This document shows positions 6,525 to 14,892 of a stretch of DNA of 37,155 nt, piece after piece (positions within the stretch are counted from its first letter, which is position 1; every line of letters starts with the position of its first letter). Both the position numbers and the translations under genes were made by a program. Origin of the DNA: a virus; the IMG/VR virus record IMGVR_UViG_3300047321_000528, positions 1 through 37,155 of that record, one strand, 5' to 3'. A model generated the notes under the pieces. It was not told the DNA's origin and did not search any database. It saw only the letters and a program-made list of their open reading frames with translations.

Positions 6525-9500
6525 TAGTGTTTCCTCTTGTCCGTGGAGGGTAAGCCGAGGGCCTTCTTAACGCCTTCGGCATACTCTCCATCCATGAGGT
6601 CTCCTGCCGCGCCCGCGACGCCTCTCGCTGCAACCGTCGGGAACGGAACGAGCTGCTTCCAAGCGTTGCCTAGGCGCTTTGCCTGGATGCGTGCGACTGG
6701 ATCGTCATCCCCTGACGTCTTCGCAGCGAACGTGGCCATGCCCTCCTGCGCGATCTGGGCGAGTGGTCCACCCTGATAAGAGAGCGGCGCGAAGAACGTC
6801 CACCGTGCAAAGTCCACGCCGAAGACTTCAGACATGCCGTAGTAGAGAGTGGCGTTGACACCGGCCCAGCGTGCGATGTTCTTGAGGTTCTCTTCTTTCG
6901 ATCCTCGTCGAAACATCATGTTGTTCCCGACCCACTCCACATACCAAGCTGGCCACGTGCCGTACTGAAAGAGGAGGCGGCCGACGGTCCCCTGCATGGC
7001 GGCAGGAGCATTGCCCCGGCTGTAGAGGAACTGCGACTCCTTCGCGAAGTCCAGTGCCATAACGTGTGCAGCTGTGGCCGGCTTGCCCTCCGCCAGAAGA
7101 TTCTTCACGTTCGTCATCAAGGGACCATCAACCATCATCCCGGTCTGTGGATCCTTGATTCGGATGTCCCTCATCTGCAACTTGCTGTCGACGAGGAACT
7201 TCTCCCAGTTCCCCTTCTCCAGAAACTCCTTCGCGGCCTTCTCAGCATGGAAGTACTGCGCGTGATACGCCGCGACCTTATTGAAGTCGTCCGCCGACTG
7301 ATACATCGCCACGCCCTTGCTCATCAAGTCGGAGATCTGTCCCAGAGGCTTCGCCACGTGAGAGAGTGTGTCGGACTCCAAGACGGCCTTCTGGATGTTC
7401 GAGAGGCCCTGCAGCATCGTGTCGGTGTTAACGATGTCCAGCGCCTCCATCGACTTGCGCAACGCGGGATCCCTCTTCCACTCCAAGGCCTTCTTAATGC
7501 CGTAGGACGTTGCCTTCGACCCCATTACAGGGAAGACCGTCTGCAACGTCTGGAGGTAGTTGCGTGCAGTCACGCCGACGTTGAATGCGAGGTTGGCGAA
7601 GTAGTTCGCCCCTGCAAACGTGTTGATGATGTCCTGAGACTGCTCCAGGGTGAGATCCATCTTCAACCGCTTCGCCACGTTCTGAATGCCGATGGCCATG
7701 CCGTAGCCCATACGGTCCTGAGCGTGCATGGCTTCCGCCCGGTGCCTGTTGAACAGCTGAAGCATGTGCTCGGTGGCGGGATCGGAGGTCGTTCCCATCA
7801 ACTCGCCCATCGTCTTGTTCATCGCTTCCCACTGCGGTGCGAGGAACTTCTCGTGGGCAATGGCCGTGGCGTAGCGCTTCATCGTTGAGGAGAAGTCGTA
7901 CTCCCTCTCGTCAAAGGCAAGGTCCTCCATGAACCCGGAAGACTTCCTTGTGATGGGAGAAGGCGGCCGCCCACTCTCATACGGACGCATTTCCTTCTCC
8001 GTTATGTTGTGCTTACGGAAGAAGGGAAGTTCGGCAAGTTCCTTGTCGGGATCCAAATCCATGTCCGTGAGGAACTTCCTCATCGTGCTATCGAGGAGCT
8101 TCTCACCCTTCTGCGCGAGTTCGGAGAACTGCGAGTAGTCTCCTTGTATCCGGGCAAAGTGCGTCGGGTCGGAGTAGCGAAGTTCGAAGAGCTGCCCTAC
8201 CTGCTGTCGCTCTGCAGCCTTGATCCCTCGCGTCAGCGCGTGAATCTGGTTGAACACAGGGTTCGTGAAGCGAGTGACCTGCGTACGACCGTGATCGATC
8301 TCTTCCCACCAGCGATAGAAGGGAATGCCCGTCGCCGCCTGATACTCCTTGAAGAGTTGCATCGGGACGCGGAAGATGTCGAGGAACTTGTAGCCGCGAG
8401 TGTTCGGGATGATCTTCTCAACTTGCTCGTGCATGTCGGGCGTCAGCTCGAGGAGCGGAGGACGCTCGTCTCCGCTCCCTCCGCCGATCGGACTGAGAAG
8501 ATCGCCGATGTCGTGAAGTTCGTCCGGCACGCCTTCATCTCCTGGGCCCGGAGCACGATCCATCGGCTCGGAAAGTTTCGTCGTGACCTTCTTCCCGCCA
8601 ATGTTAATCGTTTCCGGTCCCTGAGGCATACCGCGCAGCCGCTGCGTTAGAGCGGGGTCGTAGGAGTTGAGAGGAGGCTTGGCGGCGAGCTGAGCACCGA
8701 TCTTCTCTCGGAGTTCGGGGCCATACGTGCGGAACGCTCCATGCGCATCGTCGCGAATGCCGCCGAGTCTGAAAAGACTGGGCTTGTTCCACTGCCGCAG
8801 CTGTGCGTAGAGAAGGGCGTCGCCTGCATCTCGATTGCCGAAGAGGAAGTCAATGCCCCTTCCCTTCCCATACTGCGAGAGCTGGAAGAGGATGTTCTGA
8901 GTTGACTTCGACAGGTCGATGCCCATCTTCTTCAACGTCTTTTGCTGCTGGAGGAGCTTCGCCCTGACGGAGTTCTCCTCGTATACGATGAAGCGTGAAG
9001 GTTCCGGAACAGTGTCCTTCGCGCCAGGCTTGTGCGGGATGTCCGCAGGAGGCAACGTGGTCTCCGCCTCAGTCGCACCCGCTTGAAGAACTTTATTCTT
9101 TCCCTTCCCTACGACCGTAGAGACCTTCCCTGTACGCTCCGGCATGACGACAGGGTCGAGGTTCAAGATTTCGAACCTTCCCCCGACGTTCTGAGACTTC
9201 GCAAGGCCTTGCACAGCCGCTCGAAGCGACTCTTCGTCACGCGAGGAGATGAGTGTTGCAGGACTCCTTCCCCCGACGACTTCGTTGATGGACGACTCCT
9301 GAACCTTGACTGCACGGTAGCGGGCGGTGTCGATCGGATGATCTGTTGCTCTCTCGGCCCCGCCTGCTGCCCAAGCTTCGAGGAGGTCCTTCTCCAGAAC
9401 GGGAGAGTACTTCTTCATGCGGGGCTCGCGAGTGAGGAAGGACAAAGCCTCCTCGCCCGAAGGGAAGCGGGTCGTGCGCCCTGCGCTCCTCAGGAGGACC

Positions 9501-12500
9501 TCGTAGCCGTTAGGAATCGCTTGGTAGCCACGGCTCTGTGCGACTGCCGTCAGGCTATGCCAAGCGACAGGTCGGAAGCGCTGCGTGGAAAGCTCTCCCA
9601 GGGACCATTCGAAGGGCGCGTGAAGATCGTCCCACTGACCTCCGCTAATCGTGATACGGACTTTCGTCGAGGGATCCGCACCTTCCTCGATCATCACCTT
9701 GGCCATACGTTTGGCCGACGCCATCTCGAGATGCTGGGACGCAGTCTCTTTCGAAATTGCGAAGGAGGGCGGACGCTCGACGATGTCTCCAGGCTCAAGT
9801 TCGTTGGGAGTGCGTTCGAGAGTTCGAGGATGCGTCTCGCTGGTGAAGTCTCCTGCCCCGTAGTCCGTTGCCTTCGACGAAGAGAAGCCTGCATCGAACT
9901 TCGGGGCAGCTTCGAACTCGTCCGCTTGAGAAGCGAACGTCTCATACTGATTCCCGAGCGACGTCTTCTTGCGGAGAGTTTCGCCTCGCCCAGGGACTTC
10001 CGTCTCCGTCCAGGCGCGACGAGAACGCAGGCGTCCCGAGACTTCGTCACCCGCAGTAATCCCTCCCTTGACGCGAACTGTTCGATTGGAGAAGGTATAC
10101 TCCTTGTCCTGAAGGGCCTTCTCTCGCTGGAACAGTCCGAAACGCCTGGTGATAGAGTCTTCCTGCCGATACCCAAGATCTGCAGCACCCGTAGTCGTAT
10201 ATATCTTTTGCGGATGCTGATAGGCTGCGATCGAGTCGATCGGTCCTACATCCGTGACCTTTGCTTCGTACCCGAGGACGGGATGCCTATTCTCCATCTT
10301 CCAGTCGCCACGCAGAGGATCGTACTGCTGCGTGTTGGCAATGGAGAACGTCACACCTTCGTTGTGGAGGAAGATTCGAGGTTGATGCCCGACAAGGTGA
10401 TCATCGTCCACGATAATCTTCATCGCGGGGTTCTCCCACTCCTTCGAGGGATTGTCGAACGCTTCCAGCTCGACCTTCCCTCCCTGGAGATCGATTACTC
10501 CATGACGCACCTCCCCAGTCGAGTGAGGCTTCAGCCCCATCTGTCCCTTCATCCCTGCATACTCGAGAACGGTATGCACGGGAGTAAGCTGCGCAAGCGT
10601 CCTGCGTTCAACCTTCCCGCCGTCCGTGCGAACTTGCACCTCGAACGGGCTGTAGGAGGGAGAGTATGGATTGTCCTTGTTCAGCTCGACGTTCTTCGCG
10701 AGAGACGCACGAGCCTCCGCTAGCTTCTCAGCTGCACCTTTCGGTCGGCCTGCGGCCTCGTCAGAGAGCGTCGACTGATCCTTCGAATACGCGTGAGCAT
10801 CGTCCCGGATCTTCTGCATGCGCGTGCGACGGTCTCCGCCCTTCTCCGCTCTGCGCTTGACAACCGCTTCAGCTTCAGGCGTGAGCTGTCCGGCAGCCAT
10901 GCGTCTTTCAACTTCCCTCAGCGTATTCTCCCGCTTAGCGGCGTTCATCAGCCTGACAAGCGTGTTCTCCCCGCTGCGCCGCTGAAAACCGCCCACGCCC
11001 ATTTCATTCGTACTTCGGCTTCCGCTGGACTCATCCCACTTAAACAGCGGACCCTGGATGCCTTTTGGCGTCGATAGATCTTGCGCCTGGGAACCTGGCT
11101 TACGGAAGTCTTCTCGAACGAGGCGCTCTGCGCGAGGCTTCGCCATCGTGTCGATCTCTGCCTGAGAATACCCTCTCGTAAGAAGCTCCGCCTCTGTCTC
11201 AGGCGAGATCATATTCTCGGCCTTAAGAGTGTTACCGAGCGCCTTAACTCTTGCGGCAGTCCTTTCCGAAAGCTCCGCACCGATGACCTTCATCTGATCG
11301 AGGTCTTTTGACTCGCGAGCAGCTGCAAGCGCCTCTAGAAGATCGCCTCTCGAGGCATGTTTCAGCGCCGTCGTAATCTCCTCACCCTTCAACACATCAT
11401 CTGCGGAGGCAGGATCAATCACGCTGACGATCTTCCCAGTCACGTCATCTCGAACGCTCTGCCCGTGAGTCGGCCTGACGGACGTCGCGGCAAACGTGCC
11501 CTTCTTCACATCCGTAAAGACCGGCTTCGGAGCGTCCTGCCCGTAGAAGATGTTGGAGAACCGTGTCCATGCCCCGCGATGCTGGACTTCCGCGTGAGCC
11601 ATCTTCACTTCGAAGCCTGCACGCTTCATCTGATCGACTTGCGTGCGCAGCGTCGTTGTGTCTGCCTCGAACTTCGAAATCACATGAGAGCCTTCGGTCT
11701 TCGGCCTGTCCGCTGGATCACTCTGGAACCAGAACGGGATCTGCTGCGTTTCGCCCGTAGTCGGATTCCTCTGTTCGATGATCCCTCGAATTCCGAAGTT
11801 CGGACTCTCCGCGCGAAGATTCGGATTTACATTTACGTCCGACGGGAGGACGCTGTGGAACCAATCTGCCTTGGCCTTGCTGACGATCGCTCCAAGCGGG
11901 CTTGCTGCAGCCGTTGAGTTCTTTCGGAGCTCCTCTTCAAGCTTGTTGACAACCCGAATGTCTGCTCCAACGCCTCCTGCTCTGAGCGCGTCAATGTGTG
12001 TTGCGACGATGTCAGAGGACGTTCCGAGGTCCCGCGCAATCTTTTCTGTGGCATCTCGTGCTACTTTCTCCCCGATCTCCGCGGTCCAGGCTTTCCGCAT
12101 AAGAGGCATGCCGACGACTTCAAACATGCCTCCGACGACAAAGTCCTTCGCCATGTGAGCAAAGCGACTTTCCCCGTTGTCGATCTGTGCCATGGAAGAG
12201 AGCGACGCGGCCGAGAGTCCCGCCGCACCGACGCTACGTATGGCCTTGCCTGTGATCGAGAGAGCTTTCGCCGTGCCTGTGACTTCTCCGCCCAGGCCAT
12301 ACGTCACGACGTTCGCAGGAAGCCCTCCAATCATCTCTCCGATGACTTCGGGGGCCATAGCGACAGTATCGCGGACCGAGCCGTCGATTGTTCCGCGAGA
12401 GTCAAGCTCCTGGATAAGGTTACGACGATGGATGTCACCTTCTCTTTGGAGCCTTGCCCAGTCGTCCGCGAAGAAGGAAGAAACTGGATAGAGCAAACCT

Positions 12501-13066
12501 CGCTTGATACCGCTTTTCGCGGCTTCGGTTGCTTCTCGCCAGAGACGGCCGGTTTCCGGAGTCGTAATCGGAGCCCCCGTAGGAACCTTCGATAGCTGTT
12601 TTGAATGCCCGGCATGGACGATTTCCGTGTTGAATTCGTTACCGTCTTCGTCCTGGAGCACCGCGAGAGCGCGACCGTACTTATCTTCGGTATCGCCCCG
12701 CTGGAGCTTTACAGTGACCCATTTCCCGTTTGCCATCTTCTTCGTGAACGCCGAGGCCTCAGGTCCACCCTTCTGCACGCCCAGGCGCGGATGTACGGTC
12801 TCAGGCGTGTTGATCCCGGCAAGACGTACGCGACCAAAGCCTGCAAGATCGAGAGTGTCACCGTCGACGACATTCTCAACTTTGAACTTCCGTCCAGGCT
12901 TGTCGGTGCTCGCACCTGAGAGATACGCGTTCATCTCGTCCATGAAGGTGACAGGGCGACCCTTGTCAAGCTGTGCCTGACTCGTCTCGACAAGCGCTTT
13001 CTTCTCGTCCGCCTTCTTCTTCTCAGCGTCGAGATACGCTTGCATGCCTCCGAGGAAGCTACTCAT
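6524..13066 (-). CDS. Giant (2180 aa) internal virion / ejection-type protein with N-terminal SNase-like nuclease domain
   Basis: By size and position this is the last of three consecutive large virion genes, the place of T7-type internal or ejected proteins. Residues 4-13 and 41-50 carry a repeated short helix motif (FLGGMQAYLD, FMDEMNAYLS). Residues about 62-192 match staphylococcal nuclease closely: VVDGDTL (D70), RLAGINTPE (R81, N86, E89), GGPEASAFTKKM and DKYGRALA (R132). The Ca-ligand Asp40 of SNase is Asn here. Residues about 235-325 are small-residue-rich and hydrophobic and could contact membrane. The rest is long, mostly polar and unrecognised, with helical segments in the C-terminal third. 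No lytic transglycosylase motif is visible. The start overlaps the upstream stop (ATGA at 13063-13066). A polyvalent-type injected protein is the likely class; virion location is inferred from context. Confidence 0.8.
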   Translation of the reverse strand: MSSFLGGMQAYLDAEKKKADEKKALVETSQAQLDKGRPVTFMDEMNAYLSGASTDKPGRKFKVENVVDGDTLDLAGFGRVRLAGINTPETVHPRLGVQKGGPEASAFTKKMANGKWVTVKLQRGDTEDKYGRALAVLQDEDGNEFNTEIVHAGHSKQLSKVPTGAPITTPETGRLWREATEAAKSGIKRGLLYPVSSFFADDWARLQREGDIHRRNLIQELDSRGTIDGSVRDTVAMAPEVIGEMIGGLPANVVTYGLGGEVTGTAKALSITGKAIRSVGAAGLSAASLSSMAQIDNGESRFAHMAKDFVVGGMFEVVGMPLMRKAWTAEIGEKVARDATEKIARDLGTSSDIVATHIDALRAGGVGADIRVVNKLEEELRKNSTAAASPLGAIVSKAKADWFHSVLPSDVNVNPNLRAESPNFGIRGIIEQRNPTTGETQQIPFWFQSDPADRPKTEGSHVISKFEADTTTLRTQVDQMKRAGFEVKMAHAEVQHRGAWTRFSNIFYGQDAPKPVFTDVKKGTFAATSVRPTHGQSVRDDVTGKIVSVIDPASADDVLKGEEITTALKHASRGDLLEALAAARESKDLDQMKVIGAELSERTAARVKALGNTLKAENMISPETEAELLTRGYSQAEIDTMAKPRAERLVREDFRKPGSQAQDLSTPKGIQGPLFKWDESSGSRSTNEMGVGGFQRRSGENTLVRLMNAAKRENTLREVERRMAAGQLTPEAEAVVKRRAEKGGDRRTRMQKIRDDAHAYSKDQSTLSDEAAGRPKGAAEKLAEARASLAKNVELNKDNPYSPSYSPFEVQVRTDGGKVERRTLAQLTPVHTVLEYAGMKGQMGLKPHSTGEVRHGVIDLQGGKVELEAFDNPSKEWENPAMKIIVDDDHLVGHQPRIFLHNEGVTFSIANTQQYDPLRGDWKMENRHPVLGYEAKVTDVGPIDSIAAYQHPQKIYTTTGAADLGYRQEDSITRRFGLFQREKALQDKEYTFSNRTVRVKGGITAGDEVSGRLRSRRAWTETEVPGRGETLRKKTSLGNQYETFASQADEFEAAPKFDAGFSSSKATDYGAGDFTSETHPRTLERTPNELEPGDIVERPPSFAISKETASQHLEMASAKRMAKVMIEEGADPSTKVRITISGGQWDDLHAPFEWSLGELSTQRFRPVAWHSLTAVAQSRGYQAIPNGYEVLLRSAGRTTRFPSGEEALSFLTREPRMKKYSPVLEKDLLEAWAAGGAERATDHPIDTARYRAVKVQESSINEVVGGRSPATLISSRDEESLRAAVQGLAKSQNVGGRFEILNLDPVVMPERTGKVSTVVGKGKNKVLQAGATEAETTLPPADIPHKPGAKDTVPEPSRFIVYEENSVRAKLLQQQKTLKKMGIDLSKSTQNILFQLSQYGKGRGIDFLFGNRDAGDALLYAQLRQWNKPSLFRLGGIRDDAHGAFRTYGPELREKIGAQLAAKPPLNSYDPALTQRLRGMPQGPETINIGGKKVTTKLSEPMDRAPGPGDEGVPDELHDIGDLLSPIGGGSGDERPPLLELTPDMHEQVEKIIPNTRGYKFLDIFRVPMQLFKEYQAATGIPFYRWWEEIDHGRTQVTRFTNPVFNQIHALTRGIKAAERQQVGQLFELRYSDPTHFARIQGDYSQFSELAQKGEKLLDSTMRKFLTDMDLDPDKELAELPFFRKHNITEKEMRPYESGRPPSPITRKSSGFMEDLAFDEREYDFSSTMKRYATAIAHEKFLAPQWEAMNKTMGELMGTTSDPATEHMLQLFNRHRAEAMHAQDRMGYGMAIGIQNVAKRLKMDLTLEQSQDIINTFAGANYFANLAFNVGVTARNYLQTLQTVFPVMGSKATSYGIKKALEWKRDPALRKSMEALDIVNTDTMLQGLSNIQKAVLESDTLSHVAKPLGQISDLMSKGVAMYQSADDFNKVAAYHAQYFHAEKAAKEFLEKGNWEKFLVDSKLQMRDIRIKDPQTGMMVDGPLMTNVKNLLAEGKPATAAHVMALDFAKESQFLYSRGNAPAAMQGTVGRLLFQYGTWPAWYVEWVGNNMMFRRGSKEENLKNIARWAGVNATLYYGMSEVFGVDFARWTFFAPLSYQGGPLAQIAQEGMATFAAKTSGDDDPVARIQAKRLGNAWKQLVPFPTVAARGVAGAAGDLMDGEYAEGVKKALGLPSTDKRKH

Positions 13067-14892
13067 TTGACCCCCATCCCTTCGAGGACCTTCATGATCT
13101 CTCTCATCTTCATGTGGCGGTCATCCTTGACCATCGGATCGTTCGATGCTTCCGCCTCGACCTTATACTGAGCGAGGACCGCCTTGAGATTCTCTTGATA
13201 CGCAACGCGGAACCCAGGCACTGCCTTCATCGCGCTCTGCAGCTTGTTCCCGAGCTCCGTTCCACTCAAGGAGAAGAGCGTGCTCTGTCCTTCAGGGTCA
13301 GTGACGACGTTGAAGACCTGGTTGAGAATCTTTCCGAGGTCGGCGTACTGCTCGCCTTCCATGTCCTGGCCTGTGGCAAGGCGCTGGATGTTCTCCTGAC
13401 CGAGAGTGTGCCGCGCGACCGAGGCGATCACGTCCTTCGCGATTGCGCCGCTCACACTGACGTTCGACTTCGCTGCGTCGGTTGCGGCTGCAGCACTAAG
13501 CTGCCCTACGCCCATCGACGACTTCGCTGCGTTCCAAATGGCATCCCGCCAGAAGTTTCCGTTCGAGGCAGAGAGGTCAATGCCGAGATCGGCAGCTTCC
13601 TTCTTGATGAGCTCGTCCTTGACCGCGATCATCTGGGTCTCGAGGGCTTTCCCTCCCAGCTCCTTGTGCATGTCGATCAGCGTCTTCAACGACGAGCGCA
13701 GCCCTTCGCGCGCTTCCGACTGAGCCTTGCCCTGCTTGATCTGCAGTTCGTAGTAGGCTGTCGCCGCGGCAGACTGCTGAGTCGCCTCGACTGAACCTTT
13801 CCACTTCTCAACTTCCTTCACCGCCTCAGGAGACATCGGAGCAACCTTATCACCGTACGCAGTCTTCCTCACGTACTGCTTCGCGGTGTCCATGCCTAAC
13901 GTCCAGCCCGACCCGTTCACGAGGTTCTGTGCCTGGCTCTCGATGAAATGCGTCTCCGTCTGTGCGATGCGTTCCTTCTCCAACGCAAGCCGTTGACCTT
14001 CTTGGTCGAGTTGCGCCATCGCGAAAGTCTTCATCGACGGCTTCAGCGCGCGGATCTTGTCGTACTTGCCGTCGTACATCGCCTCCGTGTAGGCTTCCGC
14101 ATATGCGTTAGCATCGCGCCAGTCAGGAAACATCTTCCGGGCGTCCATCAGATTCTTCTGCGCGCCCAGCTCCTTAGCGTGAGGACCGAAGTTGAACGTC
14201 TCCTGGTCACGGAGCCCCGCGGCATCAGGATACTTGTCCCGAAGCTGTTGCTCCTGCACTGCGGCGACAGGCTGTCCGAGTGCGACTGCCATGTAGAGAG
14301 GGATGCCCGAGTCGAGATACCTCTGCTTCGTCGCACGGTCTTCTGTCTCTGCCGAAAGGAGAAAGTTTCCTCTCTTCAGATCCAGAGACATCTGAGCGAC
14401 CTGGGCCTCTTTCATCTGCATGTCGAGGTTGCCGGCCTTAGCCGCATTCGCCACGATCACCTTATTCGTCTCGTTCGCAGCGAGCTCATCAAGGCGGTAG
14501 TCCCTCACGGCATCCTTGCGTAGCACCCAGTTCTTCTTGAACGGGCCCTTGCCGGTCGAATACTGCTTCACGTCCGCTTGGAGAGGTGTGTCTCCCTGCT
14601 CAACCGGGCCCTGCGGAATGACTGCGTCGCTTGCCGGCACGACAAGGCCGAGGTCCACGAGGTCCTGAGCAGTCAGCTTGGCAATCTTCTCCTTCTGCTG
14701 TTCAGGCGAGAGTCGGTCGTAGGCCTCACGTTCCTGGCGACGATTCTGCCTTCGTACTTCCTCATGATCCTTCATCGACTGGGCAATTTGCATTCCCTGC
14801 ACGAAGGACTGGGCGAAGGCGTCTACCTGCCCACCTACCCCGTAGTCGTAGTAGGGATGGCCTTGGCGGTTGTACTTAATTTGCGCGGGCAT
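13063..14892 (-). CDS. Putative internal virion protein (609 aa)
   Basis: A largely helical, Gln-, Ala-, Lys- and Glu-rich protein without a family I can name. It starts MPAQIKYNRQGHPYYDYG, continues with long charged helices (for example VRRQNRRQEREAYDRLSPEQ) and has Ala-rich stretches in its second half. No signal peptide or clear transmembrane helix is seen. The start is ATG 14892 with AAGGAG seven bases upstream. It overlaps the previous gene by 17 bases and the giant protein gene by 4. Sitting between the S74-domain protein and the nuclease-tipped giant, it fits the middle member of a podoviral ejection-protein set. That role is inferred from order, size and helical character. Confidence 0.7.
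   Translation of the reverse strand: MPAQIKYNRQGHPYYDYGVGGQVDAFAQSFVQGMQIAQSMKDHEEVRRQNRRQEREAYDRLSPEQQKEKIAKLTAQDLVDLGLVVPASDAVIPQGPVEQGDTPLQADVKQYSTGKGPFKKNWVLRKDAVRDYRLDELAANETNKVIVANAAKAGNLDMQMKEAQVAQMSLDLKRGNFLLSAETEDRATKQRYLDSGIPLYMAVALGQPVAAVQEQQLRDKYPDAAGLRDQETFNFGPHAKELGAQKNLMDARKMFPDWRDANAYAEAYTEAMYDGKYDKIRALKPSMKTFAMAQLDQEGQRLALEKERIAQTETHFIESQAQNLVNGSGWTLGMDTAKQYVRKTAYGDKVAPMSPEAVKEVEKWKGSVEATQQSAAATAYYELQIKQGKAQSEAREGLRSSLKTLIDMHKELGGKALETQMIAVKDELIKKEAADLGIDLSASNGNFWRDAIWNAAKSSMGVGQLSAAAATDAAKSNVSVSGAIAKDVIASVARHTLGQENIQRLATGQDMEGEQYADLGKILNQVFNVVTDPEGQSTLFSLSGTELGNKLQSAMKAVPGFRVAYQENLKAVLAQYKVEAEASNDPMVKDDRHMKMREIMKVLEGMGVK

Noticed and set aside
6063-6527. Plus-strand frame beginning MAKINKPKLDYSCW, which would extend the rightward operon
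   Set aside because: It lies antisense to the amidase, whose zinc and catalytic motifs are clear. The frame has no family signature and a weak ribosome site.
7064-7888. 274-codon plus-strand frame
   Set aside because: It is antisense to the giant virion gene with no motif; His/Leu/Arg-rich shadow composition.
9032-10723. Long open frame of 563 codons on the plus strand
   Set aside because: It is antisense to the giant virion protein, has no recognisable motif, is Arg/Leu/Ser-rich, and arises from codon bias of the opposite strand.
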